Positions 39,849 to 47,633 of a DNA stretch of 64,000 bases are shown here, piece after piece. Made by a program: the position numbers and the translations under genes. This stretch comes from Neomegalonema perideroedes DSM 15528 (lineage in GTDB: Bacteria; Pseudomonadota; Alphaproteobacteria; Rhodobacterales; Rhodobacteraceae): NCBI RefSeq assembly GCF_000374145.1, contig NZ_KB893664.1, positions 56,449 to 120,448 on the forward strand, read 5' to 3'. Under the pieces are notes generated by a model, which worked only from the letters and a program-made list of their open reading frames with translations, did no database searches and was not told the DNA's origin. Numbering within the stretch: position 1 is the stretch's first letter; every line of letters begins with the position of its first letter.

Positions 39849-41231
39849 ATGGGTCTTCTGGGCGTCGTCTTATCTTTGGGCCTTTTGATGTATCTCGCCT
39901 ATCGGGGCGTGAACGTCCTGATTCTGGCGCCTCTTCTGGCGCTTCTGGCGGTTCTGTTCAGCGGCGGCCTGCCGATTTTAGGGACTTACACCCAGATCTT
40001 CATGAAGGCGCTCGGCGATTACGTCGCGACCTTCTTTCCGCTCTTCATGCTCGGGGCGATCTTCGGCAAGCTCATGGCCGACAGCGGTTCGGCGCGGGCC
40101 ATCGCGGAATGGATCGTGGCGAAGCTCGGGGCGCAAAACGCGATTCTCGCGGTGGTGCTGAGCTGCGCGGCTCTGACCTATGGCGGCGTGTCGCTTTTCG
40201 TGGTGGCCTTCGCGGTCTATCCCATCGCGGCGGAGCTTTTCCGCAAGGCCGGGATTCCCAAACGCCTGATCCCCGCGACCATCGCCCTCGGCGCCTTCAC
40301 CTTCACCATGACCGCGCTGCCGGGCTCGCCCGCGATTCAAAACGCCATTCCGACCCCCTATTTCGGCACGACGCCTTTCGCGGCGCCTCTGGCGGGAATT
40401 CTGGGCGGCGCGGTCATGTTCCTCGGAGGCATGGCCTGGCTGCGCTGGCGAGCCGCTCAGGCCGCCGCCCGCGGCGAGGGCTATGGCGATCATCCGCCGA
40501 GTTCGGCGGAATCCGTGGTGATTCACGAAAACCCGCCGGGCGTGCTCATCGCTCTGACGCCCGCTTTTTCGGTGATCGCGCTGAACGCGCTCTTCACCTA
40601 CGTCCTGCTGCCCCGGCTGGATTCCAGCTTCCTCGCGGAGCCCGCTTACGGCTCGACGACCATCGATTCCGTGCGGGGCGTCTGGGCGATCATTTCGGCT
40701 CTGACGCTCTCCATCGTCCTGCTGATCGCCCTGAACTGGGCGCGGCTGAAGACTCTGCGCGAGAGCCTCAATGCGGGAACCATGGGTTCGCTTCTGCCGA
40801 TCTTCAACACCGCCTCGGAAGTCGGCTACGGCGCGACCATCGCCTCTTTGCCCGCCTTCGCTCTGGTGCGCGACGCGGTGATGAACGTCTCGCCGAATAA
40901 TCCTCTGGTTTCGGTGGCGGTGGCGACCAACGTGCTGGCGGGAATCACCGGCTCGGCCTCCGGCGGACTCTCCATCGCCTTGCAGACCCTCGGCGGACAT
41001 CTGAACGCCATGGCCGAGGCGACGGGCGTCAGCCCCGAATTGATGCATCGCGTGGCGGCCATGTCCTCGGGCGGCTTCGACACTCTGCCGCATAACGGCG
41101 CGGTGATCACGCTGCTGGCCATCTGCGGCCTGACCCATAAGCAGTCTTATCTCGACATCTTCGTCGCGGCTCTGCTCGTGCCGGTTCTGGCGACGGCCGT
41201 GGTGGTGCTGGTCGGCGGCTATGTGATCTGA
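39849..41231 (+). CDS. GntP-family permease
   Basis: 460 residues from ATG at 39849, preceded by GCGGAG. About twelve membrane segments with GntP features: 'TYTQIFMKALGDYVATFFPLFMLGAIFGKLMADSG', 'ALTYGGVSLFVVAFAVYPIAAELFRKAG', 'FTFTMTALPGSPAIQNAIPTPYFGTT' and 'NVLAGITGSASGGLSIAL'. The family takes up gluconate, glycerate, hydroxybutyrate or similar acids; substrate unknown. It stands alone: the 274 bases upstream contain no gene and no partner enzyme is adjacent. Confidence 0.87.
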   Translation: MGLLGVVLSLGLLMYLAYRGVNVLILAPLLALLAVLFSGGLPILGTYTQIFMKALGDYVATFFPLFMLGAIFGKLMADSGSARAIAEWIVAKLGAQNAILAVVLSCAALTYGGVSLFVVAFAVYPIAAELFRKAGIPKRLIPATIALGAFTFTMTALPGSPAIQNAIPTPYFGTTPFAAPLAGILGGAVMFLGGMAWLRWRAAQAAARGEGYGDHPPSSAESVVIHENPPGVLIALTPAFSVIALNALFTYVLLPRLDSSFLAEPAYGSTTIDSVRGVWAIISALTLSIVLLIALNWARLKTLRESLNAGTMGSLLPIFNTASEVGYGATIASLPAFALVRDAVMNVSPNNPLVSVAVATNVLAGITGSASGGLSIALQTLGGHLNAMAEATGVSPELMHRVAAMSSGGFDTLPHNGAVITLLAICGLTHKQSYLDIFVAALLVPVLATAVVVLVGGYVI

Positions 41232-41301
41232 GGGGCGTCAGAGCGCAGTCCGAAGAATCCGCAAGATTTTTCGGAGGAATTGCGCGACAGGATGAAATCC
41301 G

Positions 41302-41326
41302 AGAGCGCTTGAACTCCAAGCGCTCT
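41302..41326. terminator. Bidirectional terminator between the GntP permease gene and modC
   Basis: A perfect 10-bp inverted repeat AGAGCGCTTG/CAAGCGCTCT with loop AACTC, lying in the 93-base convergent gap and overlapping the modC stop codon. It has no flanking T-tract of note. Confidence 0.6.
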
Positions 41327-42503
41327 AAGGCCCCTCCATGGAGTCCAGCGCCGCCGCTTTGACGAGGGCGAAGAGCTCTTCGCCCTCTTTGAGCGCCATC
41401 TCCGCCGCCGCGAGCCGCGTCAGGCGGGCGCGGAGGAGGCCGCCGCCCTCCAGCGTCAGCCTCGCTTCGAGGAAGGGGCCTTCCTCCGCCTCCAGAGCCT
41501 CCAGCCGCACGGGCAGAGCGTTGCGGATCGAGATCTCTTCCGGCGCCCGGCGGGCCAGAGCCACGTCGGCGGCGGCGATCCTCAGCCTCAGGCGCGCGCC
41601 GAGGGGCGGGGCGGCCTCGACGGGCACCCGCAGCCGCGCGCCGCCTAAATCCACGTCGAGAATCTGATATTCCGCATCATAGCCCGCCGCCCGGCCCTCC
41701 AGAGCGGCGCCGGACTCCACCTCCGGCCCCAGAGCAGCGGGCGGGACCCGCGCGAAGACCTCCAGAGGCGGGCCGGAATCGAAGATCTTCCCGTCGCGCA
41801 TGAGGATCAGCCCTTCGGAAAGTCTGAGGGCCTCCTCCACGGCGTGGGTGACGTAGATCACGGGGATTCCGAAGCGGCGCGGCAGATCGGCGATCAGCGG
41901 CAGAATCGCCGCCTTGCGCGCCCGGTCGAGGGCGGAAAGCGGCTCGTCCATGAGCATCAGCCGGGGGCGGGTCAGCAAAGCGCGGCCTATGGCGACGCGC
42001 TGGCGCTCGCCGCCGGAGAGGGTTTCGGGGCGGCGCTTGAGCAAAGGCCCGAGATCCATCCGCGCGACCACCTCCTCATAAGCGATGGGCGAGCCGTCTT
42101 GGGAGCGCCTTCCTGTCAGGCTGAATCTTCCGAAGATCCCGGGCTTTTGTTTGGTCGCGTTTTCACGACGCGAAGCCGTTCCGGCTTCGCTGGAAAACGC
42201 TCCGGGCGCCCGCCGCCAAGCGTAAAGGAGGTTCCGCTCCACGCTGAGATGCGGGAAAAGCCTTGCGTCCTGAAAGACGTAGCCCACCGGCAAGGCGTAG
42301 GGCGGACGCCCTAGCCATTCCTCGCCGTCGAGCTTCAGAGAGCCCCGCGCTTCGGGCTCGAAGCCCGCGATGAGCCGCAAAAGCGTCGTCTTCCCCGAGC
42401 CGCTCGGCCCGAAGAGCGTCGTCACGCCCGAAAGCGCGAAGCTCCCTTGCGCCGCCAGCCGAAAGCTTGGGCGGGTCAGAGTCAGATCGAGATCCAGCCG
42501 CAT
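41325..42503 (-). CDS. modC: Molybdate ABC importer, ATP-binding protein, with in-frame palindromic-repeat insertion
   Basis: 392 residues from ATG at 42503, overlapping the modB stop by one base. Walker A 'GPSGSGKTTLLR' (32-43), signature 'LSGGERQRVAIGRALL' (162-177), Walker B 'LMLMDEPLSALDRA' and a C-terminal Mop/TOBE domain (about 325-388) that binds molybdate. Residues about 101-121 ('GAFSSEAGTASRREN..') are encoded exactly by palindromic repeat copy 3. With the following 17 residues they form an insertion between 'NLLYAWRRAP' and 'AYEEVVARMDLGPLL' that normal ModC lacks. The catalytic motifs are intact, so the protein is probably functional. Confidence 0.92.
   Translation of the reverse strand: MRLDLDLTLTRPSFRLAAQGSFALSGVTTLFGPSGSGKTTLLRLIAGFEPEARGSLKLDGEEWLGRPPYALPVGYVFQDARLFPHLSVERNLLYAWRRAPGAFSSEAGTASRRENATKQKPGIFGRFSLTGRRSQDGSPIAYEEVVARMDLGPLLKRRPETLSGGERQRVAIGRALLTRPRLMLMDEPLSALDRARKAAILPLIADLPRRFGIPVIYVTHAVEEALRLSEGLILMRDGKIFDSGPPLEVFARVPPAALGPEVESGAALEGRAAGYDAEYQILDVDLGGARLRVPVEAAPPLGARLRLRIAAADVALARRAPEEISIRNALPVRLEALEAEEGPFLEARLTLEGGGLLRARLTRLAAAEMALKEGEELFALVKAAALDSMEGP
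42143..42202 (-). repeat. Dispersed palindromic repeat, copy 3 (in frame inside modC)
   Basis: 60 bases, reverse orientation, with GCGAAGCCG-TTC-CGGCTTCGC core and GCGTTTTC/GAAAACGC arms. It keeps modC open and adds about 21 residues on what should be a surface loop of the ATPase helical subdomain. The encoded peptide matches that of copy 2 at most positions. Confidence 0.88.
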
Positions 42504-43180
42504 CAGGCCCTCATGCTGCGAAAGCGCCCGTTGAGCAGAGCCACCGTCAGGAGAATGCAGAAGGAGACCAGCAAAAGCCCTCCCGCGAGACGATGGGCCG
42601 CGGCGTAGTCGAGGCTCTCCACATGCTCGAAAAGCGCCATGGAGATGACCCGCGTGCGCCCCGGAATATTCCCGCCCACCATGAGCAGCACCCCGAATTC
42701 TCCGAGGCAATGGGCGAAGACCAGAGCCCCCGCCGTGGCGTATCCGCGTCCGGCCATGGGCGCGGCCACGGTGAGGAAGGCGTCGAGCGGGCGGGCGCGC
42801 AGCGAGGAAGCCGCCTCCATAGGCCCGCGCCCCACCGCCTCGAAGGCGTTTTGCAGCGGCTGCACCGCGAAGGGCAGGCTATAGACCAGCGAGGCCAGCA
42901 AAAGCCCGTGAAAGGAGAAGGCGAGAGTCCCGCCCGTGCGCTCCAGCCACCAGCCGCCGAACATGCTGTTAGGGCTCATCAGCAGCAGCAGATAAAACCC
43001 GAGCGCCGTCGGCGGCAGCACCAGCGGCAAAGCCACCAGCGCCTCCACCGGCGCGCGCCAGCGGCCCCTCGCCCGCGAGAGCCGCCAGGCCAAAGGCGTG
43101 GCGACCATCAGCAGGATCAGAGTCGTCAGCGCCGCGAGCCGCGCCGTCAGCCAGACGGCGCTCCAGTCGCTCGCGCTCAT
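42503..43180 (-). CDS. modB: Molybdate ABC importer, permease
   Basis: 225 residues with five membrane segments; 'TTLILLMVATPLAWRLSRARGRWRAPVEALVALPLVLPPTALGFYLL' and 'QNAFEAVGRGPMEAASSLRARPLDAFLTVAAPMAGRGYATAGALVFAHCLGEFGVLLMVGGNIPGRTRVISMALFE' are the conserved ModB blocks, including the EAA coupling loop. It overlaps modA by an ATGA tetranucleotide and modC by one base. Confidence 0.95.
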   Translation of the reverse strand: MSASDWSAVWLTARLAALTTLILLMVATPLAWRLSRARGRWRAPVEALVALPLVLPPTALGFYLLLLMSPNSMFGGWWLERTGGTLAFSFHGLLLASLVYSLPFAVQPLQNAFEAVGRGPMEAASSLRARPLDAFLTVAAPMAGRGYATAGALVFAHCLGEFGVLLMVGGNIPGRTRVISMALFEHVESLDYAAAHRLAGGLLLVSFCILLTVALLNGRFRSMRA

Positions 43181-44007
43181 TGCGCGGGTTCAAGCTCGAG
43201 CTCGGGCTCCTGAAGGGCGGGCTCTTCGGCCAGCTCATAGCCGAAGCGCTCGATGATGGCGTGAGCGCTCGGAGCGCCGCGCAGATATTCGACGAATTCG
43301 CGTCCGGCGGGGGTGTCCTTGATGAGGATCGCGTCCTGACGGATCGGCGCGTAGATCTCCGCCGGAGGCAGCCAGAGGCTCCCCTGATCGACGAATTTGC
43401 CTTCCTTGATCTGCGAGAGCGCGATGAAGCCCATATCCGCCGCGCCGCTGGCCGTCGAGGCGAAGGCCTCGCCGATGCTGCCGCCTTGGGCGATCTTGCC
43501 TTCGAGATCGGCGGTCAGGCCGAGATTCTCGATGACCTCCATGGCGGCGGCGCCATAGGGCGCGGTTTTGGGATTGGCGATGGAGACCAGACGCGCGTTC
43601 TTCAGCCCCTCCGCCCCAAGCTCGACCTTCTCGCGGGGCGTCCAGAGCGCGAGCGTGCCGATGGCGTAGGTGAAGCGCGTGCCGACCACGCCGAGGCCCT
43701 CCTTTTCGAGCAGCTCCGGGCGCTCGTCGTCGGCGGAGAGGAAGGCGTCGAAGGGCGCACCCTCGCGGATCTGGGTGGTCAGGCCGCCGCTGGCGCCGAA
43801 GGCCGGGACCACGGTATGTCCGGTCTCCTTATGGAAATCCTCCGCGAGAACCTCCATGGCGCCTTTGAAATTGGCGGCCACGGCCACGGTGAGCGTCGCC
43901 GGAGCGACCTCCACGGGCGCGGGGCGCGGCGCCTCCTGAGCGAAGGCGGATTGGGCGAAGATGGGCAGGCCGACCAGAGCGGCGGCCAGAAGAGGAGCGA
44001 ATTTCAT
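43177..44007 (-). CDS. modA: Molybdate ABC importer, periplasmic binding protein
   Basis: 276 residues from ATG at 44007, which has AAGGAG 7 bases upstream; a start 12 codons earlier is rejected. Signal peptide 'MKFAPLLAAALVGLPIFAQSAFAQ', then ModA motifs 'LTVAVAANFKGAMEVLAEDFHKETGHTVVPAFGASGGLTTQIREGAPFDAFLSADDERP' and 'IANPKTAPYGAAAMEVIENLGL' with the Ser/Ala oxyanion contacts. An acidic tail 'LQEPELELEPAQ' is unusual. It binds molybdate (or tungstate) for ModBC. Confidence 0.94.
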   Translation of the reverse strand: MKFAPLLAAALVGLPIFAQSAFAQEAPRPAPVEVAPATLTVAVAANFKGAMEVLAEDFHKETGHTVVPAFGASGGLTTQIREGAPFDAFLSADDERPELLEKEGLGVVGTRFTYAIGTLALWTPREKVELGAEGLKNARLVSIANPKTAPYGAAAMEVIENLGLTADLEGKIAQGGSIGEAFASTASGAADMGFIALSQIKEGKFVDQGSLWLPPAEIYAPIRQDAILIKDTPAGREFVEYLRGAPSAHAIIERFGYELAEEPALQEPELELEPAQ

Positions 44008-44039
44008 CGCGAGACTCCTTGAAAAAGGCGTGGGCTTAT

Positions 44040-44966
44040 TCATTCGGCGGCTTTCTGAGGCGGGAGCGTCTCAAGGCGGCTTTCGAAATCCGCCTCCTCG
44101 ACGCAGGCTTGCAGAGCGGCGGCCATCGGCGTTTGCGGCGCGCGCTCGGCGAGGACCAGCCCGACCATGTGGCGGCGCGGCGCTTCGGGCATCTCCAGCA
44201 GCGCCAGACCCCCGACCTCGCCGAAGACGAAGCGGAAGGCCTGCGGGACGATGGCGCACCAAGGTCCGGCGCGCAGATGCGACGCCACCCCGAGAAAGCT
44301 GTTGCAGGTGATCTTCGGCCTCAGGCTGACGCCGAAATCCGCCGCCGCCTCGTCGAGGATGCGGCGATGCTTCATCTCCTCGCGCAAGAGGCAGAGGGGC
44401 TGCGCGGCGGCCTCGGCCCAATCGACGATCTCGCGCGCCGCCAGAGGATGCCCGGCGCGGCAGGCGAAGAGATAGCGCTCGCGATAAAGCGGAAAGCCTT
44501 GCAGGCCCTCCTGCGAGGCTTCGTCGAGATAGGTGACGCCGCCGTCGATCTCGAAGATCTCCAGAGCCCGGCGCAAAGCCTGAAAGGACATGGAGCGGAT
44601 TTCAATCCCGGCCAGAGGATGGCGGCGCGCGAAACGCTCGGAGATCAGCGAGACCATCGGCATGGCGGCGGGGATCACGCCGAGGCGCAGATCTCCGGTC
44701 AGGCCGCCTTGGGCGCCTCTCAGATCCTCATGGAGGCTGTCGTGGTCCGCGAGGATCCGCCGCCCCCAACGGAGCAGCTTCTCGCCCTCCGGCGTGAGCG
44801 CCGTGAAGCGGTGCCCCCGGATGACCAGCGCGAGATTGAGATCCTCCTCAAGCTTGCGGATCGCCTGCGAGAGCGTCGGCTGCGTGACGCCGCAGGCCTC
44901 GGCGGCGCGTCCGAAATGCTTTTCCTCGGCGAGGACGATGAAGAATTTCAGATGCCGGATGAGCAT
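44040..44966 (-). CDS. LysR-family regulator at the head of the mod operon
   Basis: 308 residues from ATG at 44966. The N-terminal winged HTH 'HLKFFIVLAEEKHFGRAAEACGVTQPTLSQAIRKLEEDLNLALVIR' and a LysR co-inducer domain (about 88-300) are complete. It precedes modA by 32 bases on the same strand, so LysR-modABC is one unit. LysR regulators are known to control formate dehydrogenase genes, whose enzyme needs molybdenum or tungsten; that role is possible here but no fds gene is in the window. It is not ModE-like: there is no Mop domain. Confidence 0.86.
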   Translation of the reverse strand: MLIRHLKFFIVLAEEKHFGRAAEACGVTQPTLSQAIRKLEEDLNLALVIRGHRFTALTPEGEKLLRWGRRILADHDSLHEDLRGAQGGLTGDLRLGVIPAAMPMVSLISERFARRHPLAGIEIRSMSFQALRRALEIFEIDGGVTYLDEASQEGLQGFPLYRERYLFACRAGHPLAAREIVDWAEAAAQPLCLLREEMKHRRILDEAAADFGVSLRPKITCNSFLGVASHLRAGPWCAIVPQAFRFVFGEVGGLALLEMPEAPRRHMVGLVLAERAPQTPMAAALQACVEEADFESRLETLPPQKAAE

Positions 44967-45482
44967 AGGCCCGCCTTCCTGCGCCGGAATCCCGGCGAGG
45001 CGCCGCCGCGCGGCTCCAGAGCCTCCGGACGCGCGGGCCCGGTCATGGGCGCAGGAGGCGAGCATGGAGCAGCCTCGCGCGAGGCCTCCGCGTCAACCGC
45101 GCTTCCCGCAGATCCAGCGCATTGGACATAGGCGATTCCTATCGTTCCCCGAGAAAATCGACGCGATTTTCTTCAAGCCTCGCCTTTCACTGCGGCATCT
45201 GGCGGAAAGGTTCAATCTTATTGATTGGTCTTATTTATCGATTGATTCCGCCTATGAAGGGCGGGCGCTTCGGAAATCCCGGTCTCCGCGCGGATTGAGG
45301 CGCGGCCTCGGCGCGCTTCCCGTCGGTTTCTTGAGATGAGGAATTGATCCGGCGCGCCTAAGATCCTAGAGGGCTCCGTCGACCGGCTGCGGTCGACGCC
45401 CCAGTTTGGAAAGCCGCATGATGAAGAGCATGGCGAAGCGCCCCATCCGCGAGGGGGTCGAGGCTCGACCGGGAGGCGCGTT
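44967..45482. promoter_or_regulatory. Long regulatory gap between the LysR-mod operon and cobQ, with LysR box
   Basis: 516 bases without a large gene. ATAGG-CGATT-CCTAT at 45128-45142 is a perfect 5-5-5 dyad with the T-N11-A signature of LysR operators, about 160 bases before the regulator start. An AT-rich stretch follows (45205-45255, with TTGATTGG, TTATTTATCGATTGATTCC and GCCTAT) that likely holds promoters and a second half-site. A perfect 9-bp stem with GCTG loop lies at 45377-45398. No cobalamin riboswitch core (B12 box) was found before cobQ. A short leader frame begins at 45418. Confidence 0.5.
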
Positions 45483-45486
45483 TTGA
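45418..45486 (+). CDS. Possible 22-codon leader peptide coupled to cobQ
   Basis: An ATG-ATG start followed by 22 codons ('[13 protein letters not shown]...GGAF') ends in TGA that overlaps the TTG start of cobQ as TTGA. GGAAAG lies 6 bases before the first ATG. A rare start codon coupled to a short upstream frame suggests translational coupling; it may equally be chance. The composition (basic, Arg/Gly) is uninformative, and it shows no attenuator-like codon run. Confidence 0.3.
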   Translation: MMKSMAKRPIREGVEARPGGAF

Positions 45487-46928
45487 CCCGCGCCTTGATG
45501 ATTCAGGGGACGGGCTCGAATGTGGGGAAATCCCTGCTCGTGGCGGGGCTCTGCCGGGCGGCGCGGCTGAGGGGCTTGCGGGTTCTGCCCTTCAAGCCGC
45601 AGAACATGTCCAACAACGCCGCCGTGACCGCCGAGGGCGGCGAGATCGGCCGGGCTCAGGCTTTGCAGGCGCTGGCCTGCGGCGTCGAGCCCTCCGTGGA
45701 CATGAATCCGGTGCTGCTCAAGCCGCAAACCGACGTCGGGGCGCAAATCGTGGTGCAGGGGAAGGTCTTCGCCTCGGCGCGGGCGCGGGATTACGGCGCG
45801 CTCAAGCCCCGGCTGACGGGCGCGGTTCTGGAGAGCTTCGCCCGGCTGAAATCCCGCGCGGATCTGGTGATCGTCGAGGGGGCGGGCAGCCCGGCGGAGG
45901 TCAATCTCCGCAAAAACGACATCGCCAATATGGGCTTCGCGCGGGCGGCGGCGGTTCCCGTGGTGCTGGCGGGCGACATCGACCGCGGCGGAGTCATCGC
46001 CCAGATCATCGGGACTCAGGCCGTGCTTGACCCTGAAGACGCCGCCATGATCCGGGGCTTCCTCGTCAACCGCTTTCGCGGCGATCCGCGCCTCTTCGAC
46101 GACGGATATGACCTGATCGCGCGGCGCACGGGCTGGCGGGGCTTCGGGGTGGTTCCATGGTTCGCGGGCGCGGCGCGGCTTCCGGCGGAGGACGCGCTGG
46201 ATCTCGCGCCTTCGGGCTCGGGTCCGGTGAAGATCGCCTGTCTTTGCCTCTCGCGCATCGCCAATTTCGACGATCTCGACCCGCTGAAGATCGAGCCCGC
46301 GATCCGTCTGGAGATGATCCGCCCCGGCCAGCCTCTGCCCGGAGACGCGGCCTTGGCGATCATTCCGGGGACGAAATCCACGCGCGGCGACCTCGCCTTT
46401 CTGCGGGCGCAGGGCTGGGACGTGGATTTATTGGCCCATCACCGGCGCGGAGGGCGGATTCTCGGGCTTTGCGGCGGCTATCAGATGCTCGGACGCAGCG
46501 TGGCCGACCCCGAAGGGCTGGAGGGCGAGCCGGGCGAGACGCCGGGCCTCGGGCTGCTTGAGGTGGAGACCGTCATGGCGCCGGACAAGCGCCTGACCCG
46601 CGTCGAGGCGCTGCACGCGGCGAGCGGATTGAAGGTCTCGGGCTATGAAATCCACATCGGCCGCACCCAAGGCCCCGACCGCGCGCGGCCCTTCGCCTAT
46701 CTCGGGGGCGAGCCGGAGGGCGCGGTTTCGGCGGATGGGCTGACGACGGGATCTTATCTCCATGGGCTTTTCGCCGAAGACGCCTTTCGGGCGGCCTATC
46801 TGGCGAGCTTGGGGGCGCAGGCGGGGGGGCTCGGCTATTCCGCCGGAGTCGAGGCGGTTCTCGACGAACTCGCCGCCCATCTGGAGGCGCATCTCGACGT
46901 GGAGGGGCTTCTGGCTCTGGCCGACTAA
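45483..46928 (+). CDS. cobQ: Cobyric acid synthase (adenosylcobyrate amidating)
   Basis: 481 residues, TTG start with GGAGG 5 bases upstream. The N-terminal dethiobiotin-synthetase-like ATPase '[41 protein letters not shown]' and the class I glutamine amidotransferase half are present, with nucleophile Cys in '[12 protein letters not shown]' and His in '[16 protein letters not shown]'. It amidates side chains b, d, e and g of adenosylcobyrinic acid a,c-diamide in B12 synthesis. No other cob gene is in the window, so it is separated from the pathway cluster. Confidence 0.94.
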   Translation: MTRALMIQGTGSNVGKSLLVAGLCRAARLRGLRVLPFKPQNMSNNAAVTAEGGEIGRAQALQALACGVEPSVDMNPVLLKPQTDVGAQIVVQGKVFASARARDYGALKPRLTGAVLESFARLKSRADLVIVEGAGSPAEVNLRKNDIANMGFARAAAVPVVLAGDIDRGGVIAQIIGTQAVLDPEDAAMIRGFLVNRFRGDPRLFDDGYDLIARRTGWRGFGVVPWFAGAARLPAEDALDLAPSGSGPVKIACLCLSRIANFDDLDPLKIEPAIRLEMIRPGQPLPGDAALAIIPGTKSTRGDLAFLRAQGWDVDLLAHHRRGGRILGLCGGYQMLGRSVADPEGLEGEPGETPGLGLLEVETVMAPDKRLTRVEALHAASGLKVSGYEIHIGRTQGPDRARPFAYLGGEPEGAVSADGLTTGSYLHGLFAEDAFRAAYLASLGAQAGGLGYSAGVEAVLDELAAHLEAHLDVEGLLALAD

Positions 46929-47015
46929 AGTCGCTTCGGAAATCCGGCTGAGGGGGGATGTCGGGCGAGGCGCGCGTTCTATATAGCTCCGGCGTCCGCC
47001 GCCTCAGGAGAAACC

Positions 47016-47543
47016 ATGGAACGTCAGATCGAACGCATTCTTTTCGCCAGCCGCTGGCTGATGGCCCCGATGTATCTGGGGCTGGTCGTCGCGCTGGCCA
47101 TCCTCGTCTGGATGTTCATCATGGAGCTTGTCCGCTTCGCCATGATCATCCCCGCCATGACGGTGAACGACGCGATTCTGGGCGCTCTGGCTCTGATCGA
47201 CCTCAGCCTCGGGGCGAATCTGCTGCTGATCGTGATCTTCTCGGGCTATGAGAATTTCGTCAGCCGGTTGGACATCAACGGCCATGAGGATCGCCCCGAA
47301 TGGCAGGGCGAAGTCGATTTCTCCGGGCTGAAGCTGAAGCTCGTGGCCTCCATCGTGGCGATTTCGGGCATTCATCTGCTCAAGGTCTTCATGGACGTGA
47401 ATAAATACACCCCCGAACATATCCGCTGGATGGTGGTCATTCATCTGGTCTTCGTGGCTTCGGGCGTTTTGCTGGCCGCTATGGACTGGATCGCCAACCA
47501 CGCGAAGACCTTGAAAAAACCGAAGAAATCCGACGAGGATTGA
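47016..47543 (+). CDS. YqhA/UPF0114 family inner-membrane protein
   Basis: 175 residues. The opening 'ERILFASRWLMAPMYLGLVVALAILVWMF' and the internal 'GFENFVSRL'-like segment ('YENFVSRLDINGHEDRPEWQGEVDFSGLKLKLVASIVAISGIHLLKVFMD') mark the UPF0114 (YqhA) family. Three to four membrane helices are visible, with a basic, Lys-rich tail. The function of this family is unknown. TATATAG at 46980-46986 could be a -10 element for the gene. Confidence 0.88.
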   Translation: MERQIERILFASRWLMAPMYLGLVVALAILVWMFIMELVRFAMIIPAMTVNDAILGALALIDLSLGANLLLIVIFSGYENFVSRLDINGHEDRPEWQGEVDFSGLKLKLVASIVAISGIHLLKVFMDVNKYTPEHIRWMVVIHLVFVASGVLLAAMDWIANHAKTLKKPKKSDED

Positions 47544-47559
47544 ACGGACCCGAACAGAA

Positions 47560-47589
47560 ACAGGCGGAGCCGGGGGAGGCTCCGCCTGT
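47560..47589. terminator. Terminator between the YqhA gene and the esterase/phytase-like gene
   Basis: A perfect 12-bp stem (ACAGGCGGAGCC with GGCTCCGCCTGT) and 6-base loop GGGGGA, 16 bases after the yqhA-like stop and 45 bases from the convergent gene's stop; suitable for both directions. Confidence 0.7.
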
Positions 47590-47633
47590 CGTCGACTCCG
47601 GCGCGGGGAGGGGGCCGCGCGCCGGGAGGGGGA

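Noticed and set aside
44967..45482. Cobalamin riboswitch before cobQ
   Set aside because: No B12-box or conserved GCCACTG-like core is present.
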